Assembly (NCBI RefSeq): GCF_003545805.1
Contig: NZ_NMQR01000003.1
Coordinates: forward strand, 1 to 64,000
Direction: 5' to 3'
From: Photorhabdus sp. CRCIA-P01
GTDB taxonomy: Bacteria; Pseudomonadota; Gammaproteobacteria; Enterobacterales; Enterobacteriaceae
DNA: 64,000 nucleotides
Shown in pieces: positions 10,039 through 21,503 of this stretch. Position numbers and translations under genes: made by a program. Position 1 is the stretch's first letter; each line of letters begins with the position of its first letter. The notes beneath the pieces were generated by a model. It was not told the DNA's origin. It saw nothing but the letters and a program-made list of their open reading frames with translations, and searched no databases.

Positions 10039-10353
10039 TTATGTGAGGCTAGCAAGAAATTCTAGTGCCTGCGGGTGGCGATCCACCATTTTAATCAGTA
10101 ACACAGCTTGTTTATTCGGTTTAGCTCGTCCCTGCTCCCAGTTCTGATATGTCGTCTCACCAGTATGCAGGTACTGGGCAAAAACAGCCTGAGAAATATT
10201 CAGTTTACGCCGGATGGATTTCAACTCATCCGGATTGATGGAGGTATCATTTTTTAACCTCCTTTTATGAGTTTTTAATGTGAGTTTGCCTTTATTAGCC
10301 TCTTCCCAAGCTTTCATTCCTTCATTGAGTTCTGCAAATAGATCACGGTTCAT
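10039..10353 (-). CDS. HigA-like XRE-family antitoxin
   Basis: A 104-residue protein with a C-terminal XRE helix-turn-helix: LKSIRRKLNISQAVFAQYLH followed by TGETTYQNWEQG. The length and architecture match HigA2-type antitoxins, which neutralise HigB and repress their own operon. The ribosome site AGGGG is 6 bases before the ATG. It starts exactly where the decayed higB frame ends, the usual toxin-first order of higBA. The antitoxin itself looks intact and may still act as a DNA-binding repressor even though its toxin is broken. Confidence 0.85.
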   Translation of the reverse strand: MNRDLFAELNEGMKAWEEANKGKLTLKTHKRRLKNDTSINPDELKSIRRKLNISQAVFAQYLHTGETTYQNWEQGRAKPNKQAVLLIKMVDRHPQALEFLASLT

Positions 10354-10692
10354 TTATGCCCCTTTTTTTCTCATTTCTAACATTTTACGCAAGGATTCGC
10401 ATTGTTCTTTAGTTAAGTCTGACATTTCATCTTTATCGTAGATAGTGAAAAGCATGAATTGCGATTTAGATACCCACCAATATTAAATCACCCGAATACC
10501 GCCCCGTTTTCCCTTTTTCCTTCGGGAATCGGTAAAACGCACTTTACGTAACCCGCCAGTATGTTGGATTACGTCCCCCACTGCTGGATTTTCCAGCAAC
10601 ATATTTTGGAAGGTTCGAAACTCCTCATCGCTCAGGTAGTTATGACGATAACGTTCAAAAGGTGGTAGTTCAATAAAAACAGCTTCCATCAC
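10354..10692 (-). pseudogene. HigB-like toxin gene with in-frame nonsense codon
   Basis: The first 69 codons encode a HigB2/RelE-like toxin N-terminus: FIELPPFERYRHNYLSDEEF and later GGLRKVRFTDSRRKKGKRGG. After RVI comes TAA (plus-strand 10483-10485), where homologues have Tyr. Reading on in the same frame gives YWWVSKSQFMLFTIYDKDEM followed by SDLTKEQCESL, ending at 10354 directly before higA. That downstream part is exactly what the rest of a HigB toxin looks like, so a single TAT/TAC to TAA change explains the break. Without readthrough the ribonuclease lacks its C-terminal strands and is presumably inactive. Confidence 0.85.
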
Positions 10693-10760
10693 TTATCCAT
10701 CTGTCCCCAACTTGAGTATAATATACACCCAAGTTGGGGATAGTTAAACTGAGTCAGCTT

Positions 10761-10900
10761 AAAAGGGAAAAAAGTAGTTGCCTAACCCGACCTTGGCTAT
10801 CACTGATAGTGAGATCACCGTCAAGTTTCACCCATTTACATTGCGTGAAATTGTTAAAAATGAGCACCAGTCAGCAAAATTAACTTTTTCGTCCTTATGA
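10761..10900 (+). pseudogene. Second, diverged copy of the yecM 3' end
   Basis: Bases 10777-10867 repeat yecM 9921-10011 almost exactly, with weaker similarity 16 bases further left. The differences visible (aat/aac, cct/ccg, tta/ttg, ctg/ttg) are synonymous third- or first-position changes. In frame it reads LPNPTLAITDSEITVKFHPF followed by TLREIVKNEHQSAKLTFSSL and a stop at 10898-10900. It has no start or 5' part. This is probably the original yecM end, displaced when the higBA segment entered with its own yecM tail. The rest of the 10693-11037 gap carries no gene. Confidence 0.85.
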
Positions 10901-11037
10901 TCCAGATAAAAGTTCTGACCTTGTGATTTCCTACAAAGCATCGGCAATAATTAGATGTCATAGTTAGTGAATTGAATTACTGAATCGCTTAGATTCATTG
11001 ATTGCTCGTTAATAACTGGGTGTCCAAGGAACTTCTG

Positions 11038-11784
11038 ATGACAAAGTTAGAAATTTGTTGTTTTAGCGTAGGTTGCGCATTAATCGCACAACAGGCGGGT
11101 GCTGACCGGATAGAGCTCTGTGCCAGTCCGGCAGAAGGGGGATTAACACCGAGTTTTGGTACATTGAAGCAGGCTATTGAGCAATTAACTATTCCTGTAT
11201 ATCCCATTGTACGTCCAAGAGGTGGTGATTTTTGCTACAGTCACTCAGATTTTGAGGTGATGAAAAATGATGTTGCTCAGATCCGTGATATGGGATTTAT
11301 GGGCGTCGTTTTTGGTCTATTAGATGAAGAAGGGCATATTGATTTGCCCCGTATGCAACAATTGATGGCGCTGTCTGGCGGTATGGCCGTCACTTTTCAC
11401 CGGGCATTTGATATGTGTTTCAATCCTTATGTGGCTCTGGATCAACTCACTCAACTTGGTGTTAAACGAATTTTGACTTCCGGCCAGCAACAGAATGCTG
11501 AATTGGGATTACCTTTATTGAAAGAGCTGCATCAAGCTAGTCAGGGGCCAATTATTATGGCAGGAGCGGGTGTTCGTATGAGTAATATTCATAAATTTAT
11601 CGATATCGGGTTAACGGAAGTTCACAGTTCGGCAAGCCGGATTATGCCTTCTACCATGACCTACCGCAAAGCAGGGGTGACGATGAGCGCGGACAATGAG
11701 GTGGATGAGTTTTCACATTATTGTGTTGATGGTGGTGTAGTAGAAGTAATGAAAGGGATGTTGAGTCTGACTTTATTTGAATAA
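11038..11784 (+). CDS. cutC: CutC family protein
   Basis: A TIM-barrel protein of the CutC family, historically linked to copper homeostasis in E. coli though its exact biochemical role remains unsettled. The ATG at 11038 has AAGGAA upstream and gives 248 residues, the same as E. coli CutC. Family stretches are [20 protein letters not shown] and [18 protein letters not shown], then [14 protein letters not shown] and [10 protein letters not shown]. It follows the yecM region as it does in E. coli (cutC-yecM neighbourhood), here interrupted by higBA. An ERIC follows 4 bases after its stop codon. Confidence 0.95.
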   Translation: MTKLEICCFSVGCALIAQQAGADRIELCASPAEGGLTPSFGTLKQAIEQLTIPVYPIVRPRGGDFCYSHSDFEVMKNDVAQIRDMGFMGVVFGLLDEEGHIDLPRMQQLMALSGGMAVTFHRAFDMCFNPYVALDQLTQLGVKRILTSGQQQNAELGLPLLKELHQASQGPIIMAGAGVRMSNIHKFIDIGLTEVHSSASRIMPSTMTYRKAGVTMSADNEVDEFSHYCVDGGVVEVMKGMLSLTLFE

Positions 11785-11788
11785 AATC

Positions 11789-11915
11789 TATACCCGTCAT
11801 CTTTCAAGTTGCCTCTTTGTTGGCTGCACTCACTCACCCCGGTCACATCGTTATCTATGCTCCCGGGGATTCGCTCCCTTGCCGTCGCGATCCATCTTGA
11901 AATCCATAGGGTATA
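11789..11915 (-). repeat. ERIC element 5 (127 bp, opposite orientation)
   Basis: The reverse complement of the common copy, with intact TATACCC/GGGTATA ends. It begins 4 bases after the cutC stop and ends shortly before the cmoB stop, so it would be transcribed at the 3' ends of both convergent genes. A short hairpin, cgaactggcccaaccgggccagttcg, follows at about 11918-11945 and could serve as their terminator. Confidence 0.93.
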
Positions 11916-11949
11916 TTACGAACTGGCCCAACCGGGCCAGTTCGTAATG

Positions 11950-13757
<1,808 letters not shown>

Positions 13758-13954
13758 TTAAAAGTAGTGAATAATGGAAGTATTTGAGGAATTTGGGTGT
13801 TACACAAAAATCATATCATGGCGCGATCAATCCTTGATTTCATTAGTCAATCAGCGTTAGGGGAGCTTTGGGTTTTATATAAAGAAGTAAAGATGCATTG
13901 AAAAGCACTTTTAAATGACCTATTGTTTGCTTACGTAAAAGAGTGAGGTGGCGT

Positions 13955-14206
13955 ATGGCATATCAAATCTTAACAAACTTAGCGGCAAGTATTACCGATT
14001 TGAAACGTAATCCAATGGGGACATATTTGCAGGGGGAAGGTGAGGCGGTTGCAATCCTGAATCGGAATGAACCTGCGTTTTATTGTGTGCCTCCTGAATT
14101 ATTCTCCTACTATCAGGAGCTAGCAGAGGATGCCGCACTAAACAAAATTGCAGATGAACGTTTAGAAAATGCTGAATTTGTTAGTGTGAACCTAGATGAT
14201 CTATAG
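13955..14206 (+). CDS. StbD/RelB-type antitoxin
   Basis: An 83-residue antitoxin of the StbD (Phd/YefM-like) type. The N-terminal DNA-binding part reads ILTNLAASITDLKRNPMGTY, followed by GEAVAILNRNEPAFYCVP, a very typical StbD segment. The acidic C-terminal tail (NAEFVSVNLDDL) would wrap the toxin. GAGGTGG lies 5 bases before the ATG at 13955, favouring it over the ATG four codons upstream. It overlaps the toxin gene by 11 bases, the usual antitoxin-first arrangement, implying coupling and autoregulation. Confidence 0.88.
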   Translation: MAYQILTNLAASITDLKRNPMGTYLQGEGEAVAILNRNEPAFYCVPPELFSYYQELAEDAALNKIADERLENAEFVSVNLDDL

Positions 14207-14477
14207 TCTGCAATTTGAAAAGCGGGCCTTAAAAGAGTGGAAGAGGTTAGGTCATCCAATTAAGGAGCAGTTAAAGAAAAAATTGGCTGAACGCTTAGAA
14301 AACCCTCATGTGCCGTCAGCAAGATTAAGTGGGCGAGCGAACCGATACAAAATTAAATTGAGGTCTTCTGGCTACCGCTTAGTTTATGAAGTGAATGACA
14401 ATAAGATTATCTTGCTGGTAATTGCTATTGGTAAACGGGCCGGAGATGTGGTTTATACTCTCGCCAATGAGAGGTAA
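14196..14477 (+). CDS. RelE/StbE-type ribosome-dependent mRNA interferase
   Basis: A 93-residue RelE-family toxin that would cleave mRNA in the ribosomal A site. It aligns readily with E. coli RelE through FEKRALKEWKRLGHPIKEQL and YKIKLRSSGYRLVYEV. The residues important in E. coli RelE (Lys52, Lys54, Arg61, Arg81, Tyr87) all have counterparts, the last two in IGKRAGDVVY. It therefore looks active, unlike the other toxins in this window. The overlapping upstream gene is its antitoxin. The pair sits between cmoA and yecN, which are adjacent in E. coli, so it is an insertion. Confidence 0.9.
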   Translation: MIYSLQFEKRALKEWKRLGHPIKEQLKKKLAERLENPHVPSARLSGRANRYKIKLRSSGYRLVYEVNDNKIILLVIAIGKRAGDVVYTLANER

Positions 14478-14550
14478 AAAAACCAACACTTGCTCGCTTT
14501 GCATATCAACGTTGGAAAGTCTTCCTTACATGGGAAACAGCTATGGTTAG

Positions 14551-14589
14551 AATAACAGGCAGCAAGGTTTGCTGCCTGTTATTTTAGTG
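14551..14589. terminator. Strong bidirectional terminator
   Basis: A perfect 14-bp stem (aataacaggcagca / tgctgcctgttatt) with a 5-base loop lies between the convergent relE-type gene and yecN. Short T runs flank both sides. Confidence 0.85.
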
Positions 14590-14602
14590 CCAGTGTTATT
14601 CG

Positions 14603-14998
14603 TTAGTAGAAAGAAAATATCTGTTCCCAAGGCAGGTAGTAAATATTCGTCATCACCATTAATACGATTGAAAGATAGGTTGCTACCATGCCTGAACGCC
14701 GCCGGTGGAACTCACGGTGGTACAGGCCATAATAATGCAAGACTCTGCCAGTGAGCAGAATCAAACCACAGACATGTATCATCCAGACATTTGAGCCGTT
14801 CATCTCCATCATGACCAGCAATAACATAGAGATGGGGATATATTCCACCGCATTGCCGTGGATGCGGATCGCTGTTTGTAGTTCGTAAAAACCGCCATCT
14901 CCATATGAGACACGATATTGTGTTCTTAACTTAACCACATCAAAAGACAGCTTAATCAATAATAGTGCGCCCAACACAACATAAAGCGAGCTAACCAT
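14603..14998 (-). CDS. yecN: MAPEG-family membrane protein YecN
   Basis: A 131-residue, four-helix inner-membrane protein of the MAPEG superfamily (eicosanoid/glutathione metabolism family); its bacterial role is unknown. The length equals E. coli YecN. The characteristic stretch YRVSYGDGGFYELQTAIRIH continues GNAVEYIPI, followed by LLTGRVLHYYGLYH. The ATG at 14998 is chosen because GGAG lies 7 bases upstream, itself inside an in-frame ATG at 15010. In E. coli yecN precedes cmoA-cmoB; here a toxin-antitoxin module separates them. Confidence 0.93.
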   Translation of the reverse strand: MVSSLYVVLGALLLIKLSFDVVKLRTQYRVSYGDGGFYELQTAIRIHGNAVEYIPISMLLLVMMEMNGSNVWMIHVCGLILLTGRVLHYYGLYHREFHRRRSGMVATYLSIVLMVMTNIYYLPWEQIFSFY

Positions 14999-15274
14999 TT
15001 TTAACTCCATTGCCTAACCGAAATTGGCCAATTAAGTTATGATAAACCCCAAAAATAAAACTGTCGCTATAAATAGATGGGAATTGAAAATAAATTGCCT
15101 GATTATCAGACATCGAGCAATGGTATAGCATTGGGATATTACCTGCCCTTATCTCTGAGCGGAATTTCTATTATAATGGCGACCTTTTTTGACACTTCAT
15201 GATACTTTTCAAGTTCAAGAACGATGCCAAAATTTCCGCAGCAACAGCACAACAGCCGAGTAAAAGGATATTGT

Positions 15275-17047
15275 ATGCGTACTGATTATTGTGGGCAGTT
15301 GAATCTGACCCATGAAGGCCAGAAGGTGACTCTTTGTGGTTGGGTAAACCGCCGCCGTGATCTGGGTGGCTTGATTTTTATTGATATGCGTGATCGTGAA
15401 GGGATTGTTCAGGTATTTTTTGACCCGGATCAGCAAGCCGCATTTTCTCAGGCTGCTGAACTGCGTAATGAATTCTGTATTCAAATCACCGGTACTGTAC
15501 GCGCCCGTCCTGACAGTCAAATCAATAAAGATATGGCTACCGGTGAAATAGAGGTTTTCGCGGAAAGTTTGAATATCATCAACCGCTCCGAACCTTTGCC
15601 TTTGGATAGCAACCAGACGAACAGTGAAGAGCAACGTCTGAAATATCGCTATATTGATCTGCGCCGGCCTGAAATGGCAAATCGCCTAAAGTCACGCGCT
15701 AAAATCACCAGTTTTGTTCGTCGTTTCATGGATAATCAGGGTTTCCTGGATATTGAAACGCCAATGCTGACGAAAGCAACACCCGAAGGCGCGCGTGATT
15801 ATTTGGTGCCGAGCCGTGTTCATAAAGGCAAATTTTATGCCCTGCCTCAATCTCCGCAGTTATTTAAGCAATTGCTGATGATGTCCGGTTTTGATCGTTA
15901 TTATCAAATTGTTAAATGCTTCCGTGATGAAGATTTGCGTGCGGACCGCCAGCCAGAATTCACTCAGATCGACGTGGAAACTTCCTTTATGACGGCAGAG
16001 CAGGTCAGAGAAATGATGGAAAAAATGATCCGCGAATTGTGGCTGGAAATTAAAGGTGTTGATCTCGGACATTTCCCGGTGATGACGTTTGCTGAAGCCA
16101 TGCGCCGTTTCGGTTCTGATAAACCTGATCTGCGTAACCCACTGGAGCTGGTGGATGTTGCTGATCTGGTTAAAGATGTGGAATTCAGTGTTTTTGCTGA
16201 ACCGGCGAATGATAGTAAAGGCCGCGTAGCCGTAATTCGAGTACCAGGTGGTGCTGAATTGAGCCGTAAGCAGATTGATGAATATGGCAAATTCGTTGGG
16301 ATTTATGGCGCAAAAGGGCTGGCGTGGATAAAAGTCAATGCGCGTGCCGAGGGTCTGGAAGGGGTTCAAAGTCCGATAGCCAAATTCCTGAATGCCGAGG
16401 TGATTGAAGGTCTGCTTTTCCGTACCGGTGCACAGGATGGCGATATTTTGTTCTTCGGTGCTGGTAGTATAAAAGTGGTCACTGATGCCTTGGGAGCGTT
16501 GCGTCTGAAATTAGGTCGCGATTTGAACCTGACAACATTGGATAGCTGGCGGCCACTGTGGGTGATTGATTTCCCTATGTTCGAAGATGATGGGGAAGGT
16601 GGTTTGACCGCCATGCACCATCCGTTTACTTCACCGTGTAATATGTCAGCGGCGGAGTTGGAGCAAGATCCGGTTTCGGCCATTGCCAATGCTTACGATA
16701 TGGTGATTAACGGCTACGAAGTGGGTGGTGGCTCAGTGCGTATTCACCGTAATGACATGCAACAGGCGGTGTTCCGTATTCTGGGTATTAATGAGCAGGA
16801 ACAGCAAGAGAAATTTGGTTTCTTGTTGGATGCACTGAAATTTGGTACGCCACCCCATGCAGGTTTGGCATTTGGTCTTGACCGTCTGGTGATGTTGCTG
16901 ACAGGAACGGATAACATCCGTGATGTTATCGCATTCCCTAAAACCACTGCTGCCGCTTGTTTGATGACGGAAGCGCCAAGTTATACCAATCCGGCGGCCC
17001 TTGAAGAGTTATCAATCTCTGTTGTTGCTAGAAAAGAGAGTGAATAA
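15275..17047 (+). CDS. aspS: Aspartyl-tRNA synthetase
   Basis: A class II synthetase charging tRNA-Asp. The start [10 protein letters not shown] has AAGGATA upstream and gives 590 residues, identical in length to E. coli AspRS. An N-terminal OB-fold anticodon domain ([20 protein letters not shown]) precedes the catalytic core: motif 2 [20 protein letters not shown], a GAD insertion domain in the middle, and motif 3 [15 protein letters not shown]. The stop overlaps the nudB start by one base. Upstream DNA to 14999 holds the promoter. Confidence 0.98.
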   Translation: MRTDYCGQLNLTHEGQKVTLCGWVNRRRDLGGLIFIDMRDREGIVQVFFDPDQQAAFSQAAELRNEFCIQITGTVRARPDSQINKDMATGEIEVFAESLNIINRSEPLPLDSNQTNSEEQRLKYRYIDLRRPEMANRLKSRAKITSFVRRFMDNQGFLDIETPMLTKATPEGARDYLVPSRVHKGKFYALPQSPQLFKQLLMMSGFDRYYQIVKCFRDEDLRADRQPEFTQIDVETSFMTAEQVREMMEKMIRELWLEIKGVDLGHFPVMTFAEAMRRFGSDKPDLRNPLELVDVADLVKDVEFSVFAEPANDSKGRVAVIRVPGGAELSRKQIDEYGKFVGIYGAKGLAWIKVNARAEGLEGVQSPIAKFLNAEVIEGLLFRTGAQDGDILFFGAGSIKVVTDALGALRLKLGRDLNLTTLDSWRPLWVIDFPMFEDDGEGGLTAMHHPFTSPCNMSAAELEQDPVSAIANAYDMVINGYEVGGGSVRIHRNDMQQAVFRILGINEQEQQEKFGFLLDALKFGTPPHAGLAFGLDRLVMLLTGTDNIRDVIAFPKTTAAACLMTEAPSYTNPAALEELSISVVARKESE

Positions 17048-17484
17048 TGGCTTATAAGCGCCCTGAGTCTGTGCTGGTGGTTATTTATGCGTTTTCCAGC
17101 CGGCGGGTGCTAATGTTGCAGCGGCGGGACGATCCTGATTTTTGGCAGTCTGTAACTGGCAGCCTTGATGGAGATGAAACGCCGTGGGAGACAGCATTGC
17201 GCGAAGTGCAAGAAGAAGTTGGTATTGATATCATCGGTGAAAATTTCGAACTGATAGATTGCCGACGCTCTCTTTATTATGAGATTTTTACCCACTTGCG
17301 CCATCGTTATGCTCCAGGCGTCACCCGTAATAAAGAGTACTGGTTCTGTCTGGCACTGCCGGAAGAGCGAGAATGCTTGTTGACTGAACATCAGGCTTAT
17401 CAGTGGCTGGATGCGGATAAAGCAGCAAAGCTCACTAAGTCGTGGAGCAATCGGCAGGCGATTGAAGAGTTTGTTATTGAATAA
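17047..17484 (+). CDS. nudB: Dihydroneopterin triphosphate diphosphatase NudB
   Basis: A Nudix hydrolase that removes pyrophosphate from dihydroneopterin triphosphate in folate synthesis. The Nudix box runs from [20 protein letters not shown] (about residues 37-56) into VGI, matching GX5EX7REUXEEXGU. Its length, 145 residues, compares with 150 in E. coli. Its ATG overlaps the aspS stop (TAATG), so it is co-translated with aspS as in E. coli. Confidence 0.95.
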   Translation: MAYKRPESVLVVIYAFSSRRVLMLQRRDDPDFWQSVTGSLDGDETPWETALREVQEEVGIDIIGENFELIDCRRSLYYEIFTHLRHRYAPGVTRNKEYWFCLALPEERECLLTEHQAYQWLDADKAAKLTKSWSNRQAIEEFVIE

Positions 17485-17513
17485 GTTTATTAGACGTTTT
17501 ATCGGAGAACCTT

Positions 17514-18257
17514 ATGGCAGGTCATAGTAAATGGGCCAACACCAAGCACCGCAAAGCTGCACAGGATGCGAAACGCGGTAAGATTTTCACTAAAATTATC
17601 CGGGAGCTAGTAACGGCGGCCCGTCTGGGTGGTGGAGATCTGGCATCTAACCCACGTCTGCGTGCTGCAATTGATAAAGCATTGTCCAACAACATGACCC
17701 GCGATACCCTGAACCGTGCTATCGCCCGTGGTGTTGGCAACGATGACGCGGATAACATGGAAACCATCATTTATGAAGGTTATGGTCCGGGGGGAACGGC
17801 AGTGATGGTTGAATGCTTGAGTGATAACCGTAATCGTACTGTTTCTGACGTTCGTCATGCTTTCACTAAAACCGGTGGTAATTTAGGCACTGATGGCTCG
17901 GTTGCTTATTTATTCACCAAAAAAGGGGTGGTTTCTTACGCGCCAGGACTGGATGAAGACGCGGTTATGGAAGCGGCGTTGGAAGCCGGTGCTGATGATG
18001 TAGAAACCTATGATGATGGCGCGATTGATGTTTACACCACACCGGAAACGTTTGGTGACGTGAAAGATGCGTTGGATGCCGCCGGTTTTGTAGCGGAATC
18101 AGCAGAAGTTTCGATGATCCCTTCCACTAAAGCGGAATTAGATGCGGAAACTGCACCTAAATTATTGCGCTTGATTGATATGTTGGAAGATTCAGACGAC
18201 GTACAAGAGGTTTACCATAACGGTGAAATCTCTGATGAAGTTGCCGCTTTGCTGTAA
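17514..18257 (+). CDS. yebC: YebC/PmpR-family protein
   Basis: A 247-residue protein of the YebC/TACO1 family, variously described as a transcription regulator and, in other bacteria and mitochondria, as a factor aiding translation of difficult motifs. The N-terminus [20 protein letters not shown] is the family signature. The body contains [20 protein letters not shown] and ends in acidic residues. GGAG lies upstream of the ATG. It follows nudB by 29 bases and is followed by a rho-independent terminator. Confidence 0.97.
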   Translation: MAGHSKWANTKHRKAAQDAKRGKIFTKIIRELVTAARLGGGDLASNPRLRAAIDKALSNNMTRDTLNRAIARGVGNDDADNMETIIYEGYGPGGTAVMVECLSDNRNRTVSDVRHAFTKTGGNLGTDGSVAYLFTKKGVVSYAPGLDEDAVMEAALEAGADDVETYDDGAIDVYTTPETFGDVKDALDAAGFVAESAEVSMIPSTKAELDAETAPKLLRLIDMLEDSDDVQEVYHNGEISDEVAALL

Positions 18258-18278
18258 TTTCAATCAGGTTGTACAGCG

Positions 18279-18324
18279 TAGAGAAAGTGCACTGGGGGCT
18301 CAGGGCACTTTCTCTAACGTTTTT
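18279..18324 (+). terminator. Rho-independent terminator after yebC
   Basis: A perfect 12-bp stem (tagagaaagtgc / gcactttctcta), 14-base loop, then acgttttta. It separates aspS-nudB-yebC from ruvC. Confidence 0.85.
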
Positions 18325-18366
18325 ATCCCCCTTATTAAAGATGATCGTAAAGGCGAATAAACAGAT

Positions 18367-18888
18367 ATGGCGATTATCTTAGGTATCGACCCAGGTTCCC
18401 GCGTCACCGGTTATGGTGTGATCCACCAGCAGGGGCGCCATTTGATCTACCTTGGCAGTGGCTGTATCCGGACAAAAGTTGATGATCTGCCTAACCGGTT
18501 ACAGCGCATTTATGCCGGTATCCTTGAAATTATTACGCAATTCCAACCGGATGCCTTTGCTATTGAGCAGGTATTTATGGCGAAAAACCCGGATTCAGCG
18601 TTGAAATTAGGGCAAGCGCGGGGTGTGGCTATTCTTGCCGCTGTTAATCAATCTGTACCGGTTTTTGAATATGCCGCCCGGCAGGTTAAACAGACAGTTG
18701 TCGGTACCGGAGCGGCTGAAAAAAGTCAGGTTCAGCATATGGTGCGTTCTATGCTGAAATTGTCTGCTAATCCGCAATCCGATGCGGCGGATGCATTGGC
18801 TATTGCGATAACCCATTGTCACTTTAATCAGAATCTTTTGCGGGTTGGTGATCCCAGATTGATCTTGGCACGTGGACGTTTAAGATAA
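18367..18888 (+). CDS. ruvC: Holliday junction endonuclease RuvC
   Basis: RuvC resolves Holliday junctions by paired nicks. The 173 residues equal the E. coli length. The RNase H-like catalytic acids are visible: Asp7 in [14 protein letters not shown], Glu in [20 protein letters not shown], and the C-terminal acids in [16 protein letters not shown]. It has its own terminator immediately after the stop, so ruvAB must depend on a separate promoter or readthrough. Confidence 0.98.
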   Translation: MAIILGIDPGSRVTGYGVIHQQGRHLIYLGSGCIRTKVDDLPNRLQRIYAGILEIITQFQPDAFAIEQVFMAKNPDSALKLGQARGVAILAAVNQSVPVFEYAARQVKQTVVGTGAAEKSQVQHMVRSMLKLSANPQSDAADALAIAITHCHFNQNLLRVGDPRLILARGRLR

Positions 18889-18890
18889 CG

Positions 18891-18915
18891 GCTGGATATG
18901 CATCCAGCTTTTTTT
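18891..18915 (+). terminator. Rho-independent terminator after ruvC
   Basis: Stem gctggat / atccagc with a 4-base loop followed by seven T residues. A textbook terminator three bases after the ruvC stop. Confidence 0.92.
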
Positions 18916-18967
18916 ATGTTATAACCATAAGTAGAACAATCAGTTTTATTTTTTAGGGGGTAAACGA

Positions 18968-19585
18968 GTGATAGGGCGTCTCAGAGGAACTGTGCTGGAA
19001 AAACAACCACCCTTGGTTTTACTGGAAACGAATGGCGTGGGTTATGAAGTCCATATGCCAATGACCTGTTTTTATGAATTGCCTGATACCGGACAGGAAG
19101 CTGTTCTGTTTACTCACTTTGTTGTGCGTGAAGATGCGCAATTACTTTATGGTTTTAATGATAAGCAGGAGCGGGCGCTATTCCGTGAATTAATTAAAGT
19201 GAATGGTGTAGGACCTAAATTGGCGTTGGCTATTCTTTCGGGCATGTCTGCGCTGCAATTTGTTTCTGCTATTGAACAAGAAGCGATCACTTCTCTGGTT
19301 AAACTGCCGGGTGTAGGTAAGAAAACCGCTGAACGGTTGGTGGTTGAAATGAAAGATCGCTTTAAAGGGCTTAATGGCGATCTCTTCAATCAGAGCAGTG
19401 ATATTAATTTGCCGGCAACGGCCAAACAGACCACTTCTGACGCTGATAGCGAGGCAGAAGCCGCTGCGGCATTAGTCTCTCTGGGTTACAAGCCACAAGA
19501 AGCCAGCCGCATGGTAAATAAAGTTGCTAAACCGGGTGCTGATTGTGAAACACTTATCCGCGAAGCACTTCGCGCCGTTCTCTAA
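18968..19585 (+). CDS. ruvA: Holliday junction helicase subunit RuvA
   Basis: RuvA binds the four-way junction and recruits RuvB for branch migration. It starts at GTG ([15 protein letters not shown]) with TTAGGGGG upstream. An OB domain comes first (to about residue 64), then two helix-hairpin-helix motifs, [19 protein letters not shown] and [20 protein letters not shown], and a C-terminal RuvB-binding domain ([20 protein letters not shown]). Its length is 205, against 203 in E. coli. It lies 16 bases before ruvB. I see no convincing LexA operator upstream, although E. coli ruvAB is SOS-induced. Confidence 0.98.
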   Translation: MIGRLRGTVLEKQPPLVLLETNGVGYEVHMPMTCFYELPDTGQEAVLFTHFVVREDAQLLYGFNDKQERALFRELIKVNGVGPKLALAILSGMSALQFVSAIEQEAITSLVKLPGVGKKTAERLVVEMKDRFKGLNGDLFNQSSDINLPATAKQTTSDADSEAEAAAALVSLGYKPQEASRMVNKVAKPGADCETLIREALRAVL

Positions 19586-19601
19586 GTTACAGGGGTAAGC
19601 G

Positions 19602-20609
19602 ATGATTGAAGCTGACCGTCTGGTTTCCGCGGAAGTTTTGCAAGACGATGAAGTGATTGACCGCGCAATCAGACCTAAATTGTTGTCTGAATATGTTGGG
19701 CAACCGCAAGTCTGTGAGCAGATGGAGATTTTTATTCAGGCTGCCAGACAGCGTGGTGATGCCCTTGACCACCTGCTGATTTTTGGTCCGCCGGGATTGG
19801 GGAAAACAACGCTGGCGAATATTGTTGCCAATGAGATGGGTGTTAATCTCCGCACAACTTCTGGTCCGGTGTTGGAAAAGGCGGGCGATCTGGCGGCAAT
19901 GCTGACTAATCTTGAACCGCATGATGTGCTGTTTATCGATGAAATTCACCGCTTGTCGCCGGTAGTGGAAGAAATTCTCTATCCGGCAATGGAAGATTAC
20001 CAACTGGATATTATGATTGGCGAGGGGCCGGCAGCCCGTTCGATCAAAATTGATTTGCCGCCTTTTACCCTGATTGGTGCTACCACGCGTGCAGGCTCCC
20101 TGACTTCTCCACTGCGTGATCGGTTCGGTATTGTGCAGCGCCTTGAATTTTACAACGTGGATGATTTGCAAAGTATTGTCTCCCGCAGTGCCCGTTATAT
20201 GGGGGTGGATATTACTGATGATGGAGCCCGGCAGATTGCCATGCGTTCTCGTGGAACGCCACGGATTACAAACCGTTTACTGCGCCGGGTACGTGATTTT
20301 GCTCAAGTAAAAGGGAATGGCGCGATTGATGGCGATATTGCCGCCAGGGCGCTGGATATGTTGAGTGTGGATGCTGCTGGTTTTGATTATCTGGATCGTA
20401 AATTACTGGTTGCTATCATTGATAAATTTATGGGTGGGCCGGTTGGAGTAGATAACCTTGCCGCTGCTATTGGTGAAGAGCGAGAAACGATTGAGGATGT
20501 GCTGGAACCCTTTTTGATTCAGCAGGGTTTTATCCAACGTACTTCCCGTGGACGAATTGCCACCGAACATGCTTATCGCCATTTTGGTATGGTCAGACAT
20601 CAGGAATGA
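19602..20609 (+). CDS. ruvB: Holliday junction helicase ATPase RuvB
   Basis: A hexameric AAA+ motor for branch migration. 335 residues. Walker A is [20 protein letters not shown], Walker [21 protein letters not shown], sensor 1 [20 protein letters not shown], and the C-terminal winged helix contains [14 protein letters not shown]. It completes the ruvAB operon. Downstream (20641-20672) a 16-base unit is directly repeated, followed by a small hairpin near 20693-20713. Confidence 0.98.
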   Translation: MIEADRLVSAEVLQDDEVIDRAIRPKLLSEYVGQPQVCEQMEIFIQAARQRGDALDHLLIFGPPGLGKTTLANIVANEMGVNLRTTSGPVLEKAGDLAAMLTNLEPHDVLFIDEIHRLSPVVEEILYPAMEDYQLDIMIGEGPAARSIKIDLPPFTLIGATTRAGSLTSPLRDRFGIVQRLEFYNVDDLQSIVSRSARYMGVDITDDGARQIAMRSRGTPRITNRLLRRVRDFAQVKGNGAIDGDIAARALDMLSVDAAGFDYLDRKLLVAIIDKFMGGPVGVDNLAAAIGEERETIEDVLEPFLIQQGFIQRTSRGRIATEHAYRHFGMVRHQE

Positions 20610-20717
20610 CCTGTTTAATTACCTGAAAAATCGGGATGGGTACTCTTACAAGGGAAACCTATCACAAGGGAAACCTATCCCGTTCTTCTGATGACTGAGT
20701 TGTACCCACTCAGTGGA

Positions 20718-21503
20718 TCAATTTTTTGCTTTACTGATCAGGCTGATAATAAACATCACCGCAGCACATAGCACGACAGAGGGCCCCGCTGGTGTGTCGT
20801 AAACGGCGGAGAAAGCTAATCCACCGGTGACGGCAAGCATACCAATCGCAATAGCAATAGTGGCCATTTGCTCCGGTGTACGGGCAAAACGGCGAGCAGT
20901 GGCTGCCGGGATAATGAGCAGGGAAGTGATAATCAGCGCACCGACAAATTTCATTGCCAAGCCGATTGTCAACGCTGTTACCAGCATTAACAGTACTCTT
21001 AACCGCTGTATTTTAATTCCATCCACAAAAGCCATTTCTTGACTGACGGTGATAGAGAGCAGGGCGTTCCATTGCCAAAAGAGTAGTGTAGTGACAATGG
21101 TGACACCGATGGCAATCAACCAAATATCTTCATAGGTGACTGATAACAAATCACCAAACAGATAAGCCATCAAATCAACTCGCACATTAGACATTAAACT
21201 GACAACCACCAGCCCTAGTGATAGTGCGCTGTGAGCCATGATTCCCAGTAAAGTATCGATTGCCAGTTGAGGACGTTTCTCCAGCCAAACCAAAATAATT
21301 GCCAGTATTAAAGTGACGGCGATAATTGTGTAAAAAGGGCTAATATTTAGCAATAATCCGAAAGCAATGCCCAGTAATGAGGCATGAGCCAGAGTATCAC
21401 CAAAATAGGACATTCTGCGCCAGACAACAAATGAACCTAATGGCCCGGCAGCAATAGATAATAATACGCCGGCCAACCAACCGGGGAATAATAATTCGAT
21501 CAT
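20718..21503 (-). CDS. znuB: Zinc ABC transporter permease ZnuB
   Basis: The integral membrane subunit of the ZnuABC high-affinity zinc importer. The 261 residues match E. coli ZnuB. It has hydrophobic helices throughout and the ABC-3 family stretches [20 protein letters not shown] and SLLGIAFG. The start overlaps the znuC stop by 4 bases, so znuCB is one translationally coupled operon controlled by the Zur site upstream of znuC. Confidence 0.97.
   Translation of the reverse strand: MIELLFPGWLAGVLLSIAAGPLGSFVVWRRMSYFGDTLAHASLLGIAFGLLLNISPFYTIIAVTLILAIILVWLEKRPQLAIDTLLGIMAHSALSLGLVVVSLMSNVRVDLMAYLFGDLLSVTYEDIWLIAIGVTIVTTLLFWQWNALLSITVSQEMAFVDGIKIQRLRVLLMLVTALTIGLAMKFVGALIITSLLIIPAATARRFARTPEQMATIAIAIGMLAVTGGLAFSAVYDTPAGPSVVLCAAVMFIISLISKAKN

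Noticed and set aside
18892-18907. CTG-N10-CAG palindrome resembling a LexA operator upstream of ruvA
   Set aside because: It is the stem-loop of the ruvC terminator, followed by seven T residues. The match to the LexA spacing comes from the hairpin.
20641-20672. Direct repeat acaagggaaacctatc (two copies) after ruvB as a possible CRISPR or iteron array
   Set aside because: Only two adjacent copies with no spacers; more likely a small slippage duplication.
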